The position numbers and the translations under genes are program-made. Positions 35,928-47,630 of a stretch of DNA of 64,000 nucleotides are shown piece by piece. The first letter of the stretch is position 1, and every line of letters begins with the position of its first letter. The notes beneath the pieces are model-generated. The model was not told the DNA's origin. It searched no databases and saw nothing but the letters and a program-made list of their open reading frames with translations. This DNA is from Proteles cristata cristata (taxonomy: Eukaryota; Chordata; Mammalia; Carnivora; Hyaenidae), in contig JAESUZ010002551.1 in the NCBI GenBank assembly GCA_017311185.1, positions 2,790,001-2,854,000 of the forward strand, in the 5' to 3' direction.

Positions 35928-36187
35928 TTTTTTTTTTTTATTTATTTTTTTTTAATTTTTTAATGTTTTATTTATTTCTCGGAGAGAAAGAGAGAGACAG
36001 CGTGAGCAGGGCAGGGTCAGAGAGAGAGGGAGTCAGAGAGAGAGGGAGTCACAGACTCTGAAACAGGCTCCGGTCTCTGAGCTGGCAGTCAGCACAGAGC
36101 CCGACGCGGGGCTCGAACCCACAAACCGCGAGATCATGACCTAAGCGAAAGTCGGACGCTTAACCGACTAAGCCACCCAGGTGCCCC
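35928..36187 (-). mobile_element. CAN-SINE, uniform 'CTAGAAATA' subtype
   Basis: Antisense CpG-rich copy (cccgacgcggggctcgaacc, ggacgcttaaccgactaagc) beside the previous SINE. It has a small internal tandem duplication of agagagagggagtca near 36016-36050 and a long T-rich tail at its left end. Confidence 0.93.
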
Positions 36188-36805
36188 CCCTTTTTTTTAA
36201 ATCCTTAGTTTATTTTTTAATTAGGCTCTCTCATAGCTACCTCTTGTAAGTTTTTCTCCCCTGTCCTCACATTTTTGTAGTTCACAAATACTGAAAGACA
36301 TTGTGTTAGATTGACTATTTGGGTGATCCATTAATGGGAGTTTTTCTTTAATCATGTACATTTTAAAAATGTAGCATAAATTTTTAAAAATGTAACATGA
36401 ACTATATTTCTACTCTGCTTGTTAAAATACAGCTTATTGCTTTCTTTCAAGATTAATGGCTTAGAACATATATAATTAAATGCTTTATACTGCACTTTAT
36501 ACCAGGTATTTAACCTAATTTCATTGAGCCTAAGACTGTGTTAATATGATTTGTATCTTATATTCCTGCTTGATGTAAATGGCCTAAAATTTACATTTTA
36601 AGTGACTTACTGTATTTTTTTCAGCAACTTTCATATTCTAAAGTTAAGAAAAACTCATTATAAAGGAATGCATTCTCCTTAGAAGAATAAAGTAGCAAAA
36701 CAGTCTCACATAATTGTACCACTTGGAAATGGATTGCCCCATTTTAAATTGTAACTCTCTCTGCCCTCTTTCATTGAACCTACAACCTATTCTACCCTGC
36801 TTCAT

Positions 36806-36885
36806 TTTTATTTTATTTTATTTCATTTCATTTCATTTCATTTCATTTCATTTCATTTCATTTCATTTCATTTTATTTTATTTTA
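36806..36885 (+). repeat. (TTTTA)3(TTTCA)10(TTTTA)3 pentanucleotide repeat
   Basis: TTTTA units at 36806-36820, ten pure TTTCA units at 36821-36870, TTTTA units at 36871-36885, all read on the ADAM22 sense strand. It occupies the poly-A tail of the antisense SINE at 36891-37086. Confidence 0.98.
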
Positions 36886-37086
36886 TTTATTTTAATGTTT
36901 ATTTTTGATAGAGAGAGACAGAGTGCAAGTAGAGGAGGGGCAGAGAGAGAGGGAGACACAGAATCCAAAGTAGGCTCCAGGCTCTGAGCTGTGTCAGCAC
37001 AGAGCCCGACACAGGGCTCAAACCCATGAACCATGACCTGAGCTGAAGTCAGTAGCTTAACCAACTGAGCCACCCACGCACTCCTC
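36811..37086 (-). mobile_element. CAN-SINE with tail grown into a pentanucleotide repeat
   Basis: Antisense copy (aatgtttatttttgatagag ... gagccacccacgcactcc). A 16-bp target-site duplication ccctgcttcattttta (36795-36810) and a one-mismatch copy (37087-37102) encloses both the SINE and the repeat tract, showing that the repeat arose from the SINE tail. Confidence 0.95.
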
Positions 37087-37224
37087 CCCTGCTTCGTTTT
37101 TAAAAAGTAATATTCATCACTATTTAATATATAGGTTGACTCATATGACATCACATCATTTTTACAAAAAGTTCAAAAGTTCAGCTACATCAGCTTTATC
37201 ATATGGTCAATTAATATTCTGTAT

Positions 37225-37350
37225 TTTAATTACTTATTTTGTTTATTGTCTTTTTCCTCCTACTGGAATATAAGTACCTTGAGGACAGAGATTTTCTTTC
37301 CTTCCTTGGTGTATCCTTAGCACAGACTAGGTGCTAAATTCAAGGCTGCG
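37225..37350 (+). repeat. L2 3'-end relic
   Basis: tggaatataagtaccttgag followed by gacagagattttctttcc and tagcacagactaggtgctaa: L2 3' end signature. Confidence 0.7.
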
Positions 37351-37569
37351 AAGCCATATAGACTTTGAAGCCAGACATTGGAATTCATTGCAATTTGCCA
37401 GGACACAGGGAAGACCAGATAAAGTATGGAGGCTATCAACTGGAGACAAGGCAAGGAGCAAAAAAGATACAGAGATTAAGTGTTTGGGATTAGCTTCCAA
37501 AAGCTGAGCATCAATATATATGTGTGATTTGGAAAGTCAGATTTCTACATTTCTATTTCAATGACTCTT

Positions 37570-37685
37570 TCCTATCCCTCCTTTATTTTTAAATTTTATT
37601 TAAAATTTTTAACATAAGAAAAATTTAATAGCATACATTGAAGGAGTCCACACAGACATGGGAATTTCCTCCTATCCCTCCTTTA
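37570..37685 (-). repeat. 84-bp processed insertion with 16-bp direct repeats
   Basis: Perfect 16-bp direct repeats tcctatccctccttta (37570-37585, 37670-37685) surround 84 bp that begins with a T/A-rich stretch and carries aaataaaa on the reverse strand. This looks like a very short reverse-transcribed 3' end inserted antisense. Source unknown. Confidence 0.65.
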
Positions 37686-38313
37686 AATCACTTTTCCTGT
37701 GGATAGCCCAGCCTTGGTTCCAGGGTCCTGACATTTGTAATACCTTGATTTTCAGTTCCCAAAGAAAGAGTATTTTTTCATGTCCATTCTTCCTTAAACT
37801 ACCTCACTTCCTTTGGAGAAATCTCAGCCCCAAAATATTCTGTTCCTAATGGAGAAACATATATGGCCATACTTATCAGAGAATGAATACTCTGGAACTC
37901 TAAGGGTGAAGCAGAATTTCTTTTGAGATACTGGCAAGAATCTGCGTTGGGCATTTTTCCTCTTATTACAATGGAAATTTAAAATTGCAAGAAGTACAGA
38001 GTATAAAACAATAATAATATAAATGGAGGTTCCTGGGCTGAGGTATATGTGAAGTCATTTTTTTTTTTGGCCTGGGATCTGTATTACACATAGGTCGCCC
38101 ATTGCTGATTTCTTTATGCTATAAAAGCCAAGATGATTTGATACAAAGGTTTTTTTTTTTCTTATTTTTATGAAGAGTGTTTTTTAATTCATGGGTTCAG
38201 TTTATATATTCTTGTGGTTGTACTGGTTAAGGAGCAGGAAGGTGAAAAATTGAATATGCTCTTTAAAAATTATTTTTCTTATGAGGCAGTTCTAGAGCTA
38301 TGGAACTGAGTTT
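37686..38313. other. Intron stretch with no recognised feature
   Basis: No repeat family or exon recognised; T runs at 38060-38069 and 38151-38160. Confidence 0.4.
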
Positions 38314-38330
38314 TCTGTTTATTTGTTTTA

Positions 38331-39121
38331 TTTTTATTTATTTATTTTTATAGTTTATTGTCAAGTTGGTTTCCATATAACACCCAGTGCTCATGCCAAC
38401 AAGTGCCCTCCTCCATGCCCATCACCCTCCTTCCCCTCTCCCCCACAGCCCCCATCAGACCTCAGTTTGTTTTCAGCATTCAAAAGGCTTTCATGGTTTG
38501 TCTCCCTCCTTCTCCCCAACTATTTTTCCCCTTCCTCTCCCACTTCGTCCTCCATTAACTTCCTCCTAATCCACCTATATGTGCAAACATATGGTATTTG
38601 TCCTTCTCTGCCTAACTTATTTCGCCCAGCATAACACCCTCAAGTTCCATCCATGTTGCTACACATGGCCAGATTTTATTCTTTCTCATTGCCATGTAGT
38701 ATTCCATTGTATAAATATACCATATCTTCTTGATCCGTTCATCAGTTGATGGACACTTAGGTTCTTTCCATGTTTTGGTTGTTGTTGAGAGTGCTGCTAT
38801 GAACATTGGGCTACATGTGCCCCTATGCATCAGCACTCCTATATCCCTTAGGTAAATTCCCAGCACTGCTATTGCTGGGTCATAGGGGAGTTCTATTGTT
38901 AATTTTTTGAGGAACCTCCATACTGATTTCCAGAGGGGCTTGCACAGCTTACATTCCCACCATCAGTGTAAGAGGGTGCCCATTTCTCCACATCCTCACC
39001 AGTATCTAGAGTCTCCTGATTTGTTCATTTTAGCCACTCTGACCAGTGTGAGGTGGTATCTCAGTGTAGTTTTGATTTGTATTTCCCTGATGATGTGGGA
39101 CGCTGAGCATCATTTCATGTG
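38331..39121 (-). mobile_element. 5'-truncated L1 (791 bp)
   Basis: Antisense L1 3' end with the ORF2 C-terminus (frame 38866-38612: MFIAALSTTTKTWKEPKCPS, later IWYIYTMEYYMAMRKNK) and 3' UTR. Perfect 17-bp target-site duplication tctgtttatttgtttta (38314-38330, 39122-39138) and a T-rich tail at the left end. A typical target-primed insertion. Confidence 0.97.
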
Positions 39122-39602
39122 TCTGTTTATTTGTTTTAAACTGGAGACAAATTAAATAAATCTCTGTGTAGCTGGATTCCAGTTGCAGAGTAGATCCAAT
39201 AATACATATTTTTAGATTGGGATGGAAGGAAAAGTATCATTACATAATATTCCTTCTGACTGTTCAGCAAACAGAATTATCTATAACCAAATTATGTAAG
39301 AGTTCAACCTTTGGGTTGTGATTTCTACAAAAGGCAGATAAAGAATATGGAATATGGTTAAAAATGAAAAGCACAGCCAGTTTCTGTTTTGTCAAATGAT
39401 TTTTAGTTCTTTCACGGGGTCACACAATTGCGAAATTTCACTCTTTAGGACAGATCAATTAAAAAAACAAACAAACATAAGGTCTAGCCTGGTCAAACTG
39501 GTCCCAAGGCCACTTTGGACCTTTCCAGAGATCAGTGACTTGTATTATACTTTATGGTGAAACATTTCTGAGAAAGAAGAAGACTCAATGAAGATATTTT
39601 AT

Positions 39603-39690
39603 ACTATATATATATATATATATACTGATATATATATATACACACATACACTATGTATATAATAATATATAATACATATTATATGTGTTA
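39603..39690. repeat. Impure (TA)n tract
   Basis: Alternating TA with interruptions (tactgatatatatatatac, acacacataca, taataatatataatacat). Confidence 0.9.
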
Positions 39691-39802
39691 TTGGAGCAAT
39701 TCATTCAAGCCAGGTCTTTTCCTATAAATCTCTCTGCTGTTCTTAAAAAGTGGATGATTAAACTGCCCAAAGCAATGCACAGATATTGAAAGAATTTCTT
39801 TT

Positions 39803-40015
39803 TTTTTAATGTTTTATTTATTTCTGAGACAGAGAGAGAGAGAGCATGAGCAGGGGAGGGTCAGAGGGAGAGGGAGACACAGAATTTGAAACAGGCTCCA
39901 GGCTCTGATCTGGCTGTCGGCACAGAGCCCAATGCGGGGCCCGAACCCGCAAACCATGAGATCATGACCTTAGCTGAAGTCGGACGCTCAACCGACTGAG
40001 CCACCCAGGTGCCCC
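39803..40015 (-). mobile_element. CAN-SINE
   Basis: Antisense copy, aatgttttatttatttctga ... gagccacccaggtgcccc, with flanks aagaatttctttt and aaaaagtttctttt forming a target-site duplication. Confidence 0.94.
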
Positions 40016-40029
40016 AAAAAGTTTCTTTT

Positions 40030-40633
40030 CCATAATCCTTGATCCTTTTACAATAGGTATCCTGACAAAACAAATCACACAAATGTAGGCACACACCCAT
40101 ACCTGCACACATAACACACCCACATTCCCATTCCCACACACCCCACAAAGAAGCAAATACTCCAAATGGATGTGGTTAGTTGTTTTAGGATGTGAAACAT
40201 ACAATTGGGAAGAAAAGCCATCTTTTATAGCCTATTTTTGGAAGGCAATTCTGTGGTATAGCTCACAGATTTTAAATGATTCTGTTTTTAAGTTTTGACT
40301 AAATTTTACATATTCTCTCCTTTTTAAGATTCTGATAACAATAAAAATATTTTCTATAACTGAAGATTCTTATACTAATGGCATTTTCCCCTATGTGACA
40401 GGAGGAAGGTGGGGAGCTGTCAGCTGATGGGGTTGCCCTTGCTGAGTGGGAGGTGGTGTAGAGATTTGGGGGGTGGGGGGGAAGCAGGAACAAGGTCAGA
40501 CAAGGAACATCCATTTTCTGTTCAAATGGGCAAGTCCAGTATGGTCTTCTCTCATTTAGCCAATTAGTCACCTTCTAATCATTTGCCAGTCAGTCACCTC
40601 TTGACTGCTTTCCGCTAGCATTTCTGAATTCAC
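40030..40633. other. Intron stretch with no recognised feature
   Basis: CA-rich patch at 40075-40150 and a G-rich patch at 40462-40490; no exon or repeat family recognised. Confidence 0.4.
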
Positions 40634-40651
40634 AGGGAAAGTAGAAATCTT

Positions 40652-41057
40652 TTTTTTTTTTTTTACAAATAGTTTATTGTCAAATTAGTTTCCACATAAC
40701 ACCCAGTGCTCATCCCCACAAGTGTCCTCCTCCATGCCCATCCCCCCTCCCCCCACATCCATCAGTCCTCAGTTTTTGTCAGCATTCAAGAGTCTCTCAT
40801 GGTTTGCCTCTCTCCCTTTCCCCCACCATTTCCGCCCTTCTTCTCCCCCTTGTTCCTCCGTCAAGTTCCTCCTAATCCTCCTATACGTGCACACATATGA
40901 TATTTGTCCTTCTCTGCCTGACTTATTTCGCTCAGCATAACACCCTCAAGGTCCATCCATGTTGCTACACATGGGCAGATTTCATTGTTTCTCATTGCCA
41001 TGTAGTATTCCATGGTATAGATAAACCACATCTTCTTGATCATTCATCTGTTGATGG
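40652..41057 (-). mobile_element. 5'-truncated L1 (406 bp)
   Basis: Antisense L1 3' end, homologous to 38350-38750 (including YTMEYYMAMRNNEICPCVAT in the minus frame from 41043). Perfect 18-bp target-site duplication agggaaagtagaaatctt (40634-40651, 41058-41075) and a 20-base T run as tail. Confidence 0.97.
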
Positions 41058-41169
41058 AGGGAAAGTAGAAATCTTAATGCACAAAAAACAGGGTATGAAT
41101 CCGATTGGAAGTTAGGTCTGGAAGTCTCATTTCCTTAACTATGATCTATGTACATTGTGATGGGTGCTT

Positions 41170-41365
41170 GGGGTGCCTGGGTGGCTTCATTGGTTAAGCG
41201 TCTGACTCTTGGTTTTGGCTAGTTCAGCTAGTACAAGCCCTACATTGAGCTCTCTGCTGACAGCACAGAGCCTGCTTGGGATTCTGTCTTACCCTCTCTC
41301 TGCCCCTCCCCCTTTTACTTTCTATTTCTCTCTCAAAATAAATAAAAACAAACTTAAAAATAAAT
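41170..41365 (+). mobile_element. CAN-SINE (diverged)
   Basis: Sense copy, ggggtgcctgggtggcttca ... tctctcaaaataaataaaaa; the B-box region has a deletion (ttttggctagttcagctagt). Confidence 0.9.
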
Positions 41366-41489
41366 GAGGTTGGAAAGGTAGCAAGACCCAGATTATATAG
41401 GGCCTCATAGAGACAGGAAAGACTTAGATGTCAGGCACATGGAGGCTCCTGATTTTCCCACACCCTATCTCGCATTATTTATTCCTTTC

Positions 41490-42440
41490 TCCACTTACTT
41501 ACGATCATTTATTTGTCATATTTAGTTATTGTATATTTTAAAGTCTTTCCAAACCAATCTCTTTTGAAGATCTATTCATTAATTATTTGCCCTGGTATCT
41601 TTATACTATTTGTTGTAGCTTTATAAATATTTTAATATCTAACATAGAAAACTCTTGATTAGTTTTTGTTTGTAAAATTTCTTAGATATTTTTGCCTTTT
41701 CTAATATGGAAATTCATACTAACTTTGTCACTCTCCTTTTGGAATTTTACTGGGACTGTCACTAAACCTATATTTTAATTTGGGAAAAGTACATGTTTTT
41801 ATAGATACTTATTCTTTCCATCCAATACCATTGTGGTTTTTTAAGAAATTTAAGAATCTATTTTGTCTCTCAGTGAAATTTAGTACTTTTGTTTTTATAG
41901 GTTCTGCACATTTCATGTAGAACTTTTTCATGGTAATTGTGGATTTTTTTGCTACTGTGGTGGATATCTTTCTGTGTTTTATAATTTAGTTATTAATGGT
42001 ATATAGGAAAGTCACTGATTTGTGTTATACCTTATTAATTTCTTTAATGTTGCTAGTGGTTTTTTTTTGTTTCTCTTGGGTTTTCTAGTTTGACAGTGAC
42101 ATGACTGGAGAATTATGAAAGCTTTTTCCTTCTCATAATGATATCTCATATTACTATTGCCCATCTTAAGGCTTTTTCTAGAAGTTTCTAAGCTCTGTTA
42201 TTTGGTGATAATAGCATTTTTGTCTTGTTTCTTTTGGGAATGGGAATATTTCTTGTATTCACTGTTAAGTAAAGTATTGATTATTGATTTTTGAGAGCTA
42301 GTCTTTATTATGTTAAAGCAATATCCTGTCTTATTTAATAAGTTTTTTTTTTTTTAAGGGAATGAGTATTAGATTTTATTGAGCCCTATTCTAGTCAATT
42401 TGAGTGAACACGTTGATTTTATTTGACAGCTTTATCATGT
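41490..42440 (-). repeat. Old L1 ORF2 relic (L1M/HAL1-like)
   Basis: Antisense text such as tttccatccaataccattgt, ttaagaatctattttgtctc, ataggttctgcacatttcat, tcttgtttcttttgggaatg, and near the end tgagtattagattttattga with gacagctttatcatgttgca parallels the reverse transcriptase part of L1 ORF2 but is far more diverged than the L1 at 11-18 kb. Confidence 0.6.
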
Positions 42441-42449
42441 TGCATAATT

Positions 42450-43570
42450 CATCGCTGTAGCCCATATGTTGCTGGCCTTTTAGTTGTGACTACAGAATGG
42501 AACTACATCTCCTGTTTTTATCATATTACTATGGCATAAACCTCTGCTGGCTTTTCTGCTATAAGTTACCGCTATCTCCTGGTGTTTTCCTCAACCTTTT
42601 AGGAGATTTGTTGTTGTCTTTGACTTTGTCCCTCTATGCCTGCCTCTGATAGATCCCCTGCAGTGACTCTCATGACAGCTGCTTTGCTGGGCACAGCTGC
42701 CCTCCACGAGTGAAGACGCTAACGTCTGCCAGGAGTAGTCACTCCAAGAACCCACAAGCTCAAACCCACCCACAGACCTTCTTGTGGAGTCATTGCCACC
42801 ACAGTGGGAGGGCACAGCTGTAGCCACTGCATAGAGATAGGCAGAGAAAAGGGCAAATTCTTTCTCTCGCTGGTCCAAGGCACCTTATATTCTGTTTCAG
42901 TGTGAAAGCACTGGGGACATCTACTCTCAGAAAGTAAAATTGAACCCCTAGTCTCAGATGATGATCTGACTTGACTACCATGGCTTTGACAGTATCTTTC
43001 CCAAAGTATGGCTTATTTAACTCTAAACAATATTGCGTGTGTGATGACTACAGCCTAGAACACCAAGTACGTTTCTTTGTCACAATCTTTCCTCCTGCAT
43101 GAGGTGGGGGAATAGATTAGGATTGTACAGTCCTCTTGCATTAGATCTGGCTCCTAATTTTCCATGATCCAGTGCTTAGACAAGGATAGACAGTTTTCAG
43201 GAACAGGGCAGGAAGACAAACGCAAACATGCAATAAGATCTGCAGTTAACGCCTTGAGGAGAGTGTAATTGCTTTTCTCTGTTGCTTCAAGCTCTCTGAA
43301 GAGTTCGCAGAACTCCACAGATTTCCTGGGGGAATCTGCTTCCCCAAAAAGGGAGGGTTGCTCAACTGCAAATTCCAGTTTTGATTTTAGAAAGTCACAA
43401 CTGATTTTAACAGTTTCTAATTTAGAATTTTTAAGATCCTGTCTCTTTAGGAACCCTATTACTAACTACTAAAATAGATCTGCTGTTATATTATTAGAAT
43501 TTTTCCATCAGCAATAATGAATGAGATTGTAACAGAGTTAAAAAGCTGTATAAAATGAATCTTGTTACTT
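42450..43570. other. Unclassified intron block, GC-richer at 42590-42960
   Basis: Between old L1 text and the next SINE lies about 370 bp of clearly GC-richer sequence with no family match and no obvious exon. It might be another part of the old L1 or an LTR. Confidence 0.35.
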
Positions 43571-43586
43571 ATAAAAATTTCCTTGA

Positions 43587-43815
43587 GGGACGCTTGGGTG
43601 GCTTAGTCAGTTAAGCATCCGACTTTCGCTTAGGTCATGATCTTGCGGTTTGTGGGTTCAAGCCCCGCGTCAGGCTCTGTGCTGACTGCCAGCTCAGAGC
43701 CTGGAGCCTGTTTTGGTCTGTGACTCCCTCTCTGTCTGAACCTCCCCTGCTCACGCTGTCTCTCTTTCTCTCTCTCTCCTAGAAATAAGTAAAACATTAA
43801 AAAAAAAAAATTAAA
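43587..43815 (+). mobile_element. CAN-SINE, uniform 'CTAGAAATA' subtype
   Basis: Sense copy: gacgcttgggtggcttagtc, ctgactgccagctcagagcc, gtctgtgactccctctctg, tctctcctagaaataagtaa. Perfect 14-bp target-site duplication aaaaatttccttga (43573-43586, 43816-43829). Confidence 0.96.
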
Positions 43816-43950
43816 AAAAATTTCCTTGAAACATTATCTTGGGGACTCTTAAGAGTCACATACGTATCTTTCAGTATTTAAAAGTCCTTACCTTTATTTT
43901 GACTAGTCCAGCAAACTTTTAAAGAGATAAGTCTTTGATAAACCGTAATT

Positions 43951-44159
43951 CTTTTTTTTTAACGTTTATTTTTGAGAGAGAGAGTGCTCATGCACACATG
44001 CAAGTATGGGAGGGGCAGAGAAAGAGGGAGACAGAGAATTCTAAATGGGTTCTGTGCTGACAGCAGAGAGCCCAGTGTAGGTCTTGAACTCAGGAACTGT
44101 GTGATCATGACCCAAGCTAAAGTCAGATGCTTAACCCACTGAGACACCCAGGTGCCCCA
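43951..44159 (-). mobile_element. CAN-SINE
   Basis: Antisense copy, aacgtttatttttgagagag ... gagacacccaggtgcccc; target-site duplication ataaaccgtaatt (43938-43950) and ataaacagtaatt (44160-44172), one mismatch. Confidence 0.95.
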
Positions 44160-44424
44160 ATAAACAGTAATTTCTGATGGGTATAGATATATTTATCTAC
44201 TTGTTTTTAAGCCAACTTGGGGAATTTGTATTTCCCAAAGAATTGTCCACATCATTTTTATCAGTATATTTTTCTGTATGCTTTTTAGGAAATAATTTCA
44301 AAAGTTTCTTCTATACCTATTGTTATATCATCATTTTCCATACTACTTTTATTTATGCTTATCAGATATAAACTAAAGTAGACAAACTTACAGGAACATA
44401 TTTACCACGTAAATTAAGCAATAT

Positions 44425-45225
44425 GATTTTTAAAAACAATTTTATTGAGGCATTTTTACATTTTGTAAAATTCATCCTTTTCATGTGTTCAGTTTACAAT
44501 TCACTTAATTATTTAACTTTACTGAGTGCTGCAACTATCAACATAAATCAGTTTTAAAACACTTTTCTTTTTAAGTTTATTCATTTTTGAGAGAGAGAGA
44601 CAGAGCGCGCGTGCATGTGGGGAAGGGGCAGAGAGACAATCCCTTGCAGGCACAGTGCAGTCAACACAGAATCCAGCCCAGGGGGCTCAAACCCACAAAC
44701 TGTAGATCACAACCTGAAGTGAGTCTGACACTTAACCGACTGAGCCACCAAAGGGGCCCCTAAAACACTTTTCAGTTCTCCACTAAGATCTTTCATTCTT
44801 ATTTAAACTTAATCCCCATTCCTGTCTCCAACCCCAGGCAATCAGTAATATACTTTTTGTCTTTTTAAATTTGCCTTTTCTGGACATTTCATATAAAGGG
44901 AATCACACAATATGCATTCTTTTGTCTGGCTTCCTTTATTTGACATGATTTTGAAGTCCATCCCTGGTGTAGCATGTCTTCACAGCTCATTCCTTTTTAT
45001 TGCTGAGTATTATTTCATTTATAGATATATGATATAGACAGGTTACGTCTCTCCATTCACCTGATGACAGGCATGTAGATTGTTTGCAATTTTTGGCAAT
45101 TATGAATAATGTTGCTATAAACATTCACATGGAGATCTTTGTGTGGATTTATGTTTTCATTTCGTTTTAATTGTTTCGAGAAATTCTAAACTGTTTTCCA
45201 AAGTGGGCTTTTGGTTTTTTAATGG
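44425..45225 (-). repeat. Old L1 (L1ME type) 3' region, split by a SINE
   Basis: Antisense text attttattgaggcattttta, tcagtttacaattcacttaa, then after the SINE ttctggacatttcatataaa, gggaatcacacaatatgcat, tgctgagtattatttcattt, gcaattatgaataatgttgc. It resembles the relic at 10055-10520. Confidence 0.7.
44568..44760 (-). mobile_element. CAN-SINE inserted in old L1
   Basis: Antisense copy with a perfect 13-bp target-site duplication taaaacacttttc (44555-44567, 44761-44773). Confidence 0.95.
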
Positions 45226-45431
45226 TTTTGGTTTTTTAACAGCTGTTTTTCTGTAACTTCTGTTTTACAGGAGGAGTGGTATTAGGTATAAATAGTCGTT
45301 AAACTTTCAGTTTCTCTGTTCCATGTCCATTGCATGTCTGGAAGGAGTTCCATACTTCTAATGGTCATGATCTTATTCTCTCTGATTCATAATAAAACTC
45401 TACCTTTGAAATATATATTGAACTTTTCCAT

Positions 45432-45500
45432 GGAGGAGGACACTTGTGGGGATGAACAGTGAGTGTTATGTGGAAACTAATTTGACAATAAACTAAAGGA
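45432..45500 (+). mobile_element. Minimal L1 3'-end fragment (about 67 bp)
   Basis: ggaggaggacacttgtgggg, tgagtgttatgtggaaacta, atttgacaataaactaaa match the reverse complement of the L1 ends at 38360 and 40680. A very strongly 5'-truncated L1 in sense. Confidence 0.85.
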
Positions 45501-46105
45501 TAAGATTCCCATTTACACTTTATATAGGAACTTTGTATAGACCTGGCATTTCTTATACAACAGCCGAATTGTATTTCATTTCTGCTCTTTGGTTCTAAGT
45601 TGAAGAATGGTAATTTTAAACTGTGACTTCTAACGCTAGGCAGAAAGCATTCTGAGCTTAGCCTAGAATGGCCTTGATTATTAGTTGGACAGACCTTGGC
45701 TGCAAAGCCCACTGCAAAGGAGAATGGTGGGTGGGGTAGAGGGTGTTGGATGTGCTTGGCCAAGAGCCAGAAAGTGATCCAGTACTAAAGCTGAGACCTG
45801 GGAAATTGGTTTGGAAGGGGCATCTGGAAGGATTCTAGAGGCAAACAGGAACATAGAGGTTGGAGCCTTTTATAGGGTTCAGAAGGCCAAACTCATGAGT
45901 GGGGAGAAAGCTGTGCAAGGCTCAAGTCAGTCCTTTTTTAAGGATGGGTCAGAACTGAGCAGAGAAGAGTCAGCTTCCTGTTACTGGTCTGTTTAAGCTT
46001 TCTCTTTCTGGTTTGTTTTTAAAACTATAGCCTTGGCAGGTAGCCTCTCCTCGTCCTGCCTGCTGCTCCCTTGCAGTATATTCAATATATTTGTTTTAAA
46101 AAAAG
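45501..46105. other. Intron stretch with no recognised feature
   Basis: A 132-codon minus frame (45763-45365) crosses the small L1 fragment and is chance; no exon recognised. Confidence 0.4.
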
Positions 46106-46109
46106 AAAG

Positions 46110-46322
46110 GGTGGCACTTGGGTGGCTCAGTTTGTTAAGCATCCCATTCTTGATCTTTACTCAGGTCATGATCTCACAGTTCAGTTTGTAAGATCTGGAT
46201 TGACGTTGGGCTCTGTGTTTCCAACGTGGAGCCTGTTTGGGATTCTTTCTCATCCTCTCTGCCCCTCCCCTGTTTGTGCACGCTCTTTCTTTCTCAAAAT
46301 AAATACCTAAACAGACTTAAAA
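46110..46322 (+). mobile_element. CAN-SINE (diverged)
   Basis: Sense copy, ggtggcacttgggtggctca ... tttctcaaaataaatac, with a damaged B box (agtttgtaagatctgg). Confidence 0.9.
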
Positions 46323-46345
46323 AAATAAGTAAAAATAAAAGTACA

Positions 46346-47627
46346 GCCTTAGTGCAGCCTCCTTTGTCTTTCATCTGATTATTTAATATGAACTTGAGAT
46401 GTTTTTGGCATTACCCTCTCTTTTTAATAGGGGTGTCTCGAGATTTCAGCACATTTATGAGTATATTATTTGAATTGTAAATAGAATAATTACAGAATTA
46501 TTTAGTATAACTGAGATTATTTATGGCCCTTAGTTTTTCAAGGAAAATACCATATAAATACTATTTTTATAGTTAAAATTATTACTGTATATTTCTGTTA
46601 TAGATTTATGTAATTTGCTGGATATCATAAATATTTTTGATGTCCAGTAATGAAACTTGTAATAAAAGTTTTTGCATAATTGAATAGAAACTCTTTGGAG
46701 TTTTTACAGTGATTAGGAGACACATCAAAGATTAAATTATCAAAGCTCACTGCTATTTTTCTCCTTGTTGTCAAATTATTGAACCCTGTTATCTAGCAGT
46801 GATATGGTTTACACTCCAACTACAGGGAATTTTGCAGATGCAACAAATTGGGTTCCCTAGACATATTTAATATAAATTTAGATTTATGATATAACTATTA
46901 AAATATTAGGTGAACATAATCTTTGCAAGATGAAAGACTCAATTTGAATAACTGGGCACTTGTTCGTTAATAGCAATATTTGTTTTACGTAAAGACTGTG
47001 TTTTAGGGTGAGGTATAAGGTATATATTTTACTCTAGATGATGCCATCTGCATAGAGCTGGCTTGTTGCTCTTTGTCTCTGAAATATATTTCTTATACAT
47101 ATAAAAATATTTATCAATCTGTTACTACTCATTGTGAATGTATGTTATTTTCTCATGCTTCAGCTATTGGCATAAGTTCTCAGCCAGTGAGATCTGAGGT
47201 GGAAGTTTGTATTGTTATAACCATTGTCAGGGAGTGTGGCCACATTATTCTTTGGTCATTCTTTTATTTTGTCTAAAACTGAACAGTTTTGACTTCTAAT
47301 AGTGAATATTAAGAAACAAAGAAAGATTAATAACCTGGTCATTAAACATTTTACAGAGACGTAAGGTTTTTCCTGGAAACTGGTAGAGGATGAAGATCAG
47401 CTTGAGCTTCCTTCCGAGAGGTGGTCCCAGAATCATAGGATAAAATTGGCACAGGCAGCAAGAGATGGCATCATAGCATGATGATAGGGAGGGGTCATGA
47501 ATATTGTCATAGCACGGTGGCCGATTGCAGTTGTATGAAGAGGAGCTGGGAGGAATTATATGTGGGTGCCTATTGTAAAGCTGGAGGATTTGGAGAGAAA
47601 TGCACTGGTGTTAGAAGGTGGAGCAGG
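46346..47627. other. Intron stretch with no recognised feature
   Basis: AT-rich to 47270, then more GC-balanced; nothing named. Confidence 0.4.
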
Positions 47628-47630
47628 TAA

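Noticed and set aside
36806..36870. CRISPR-like array
   Set aside because: The regular units are a 5-bp microsatellite in a mammalian intron with no spacers.
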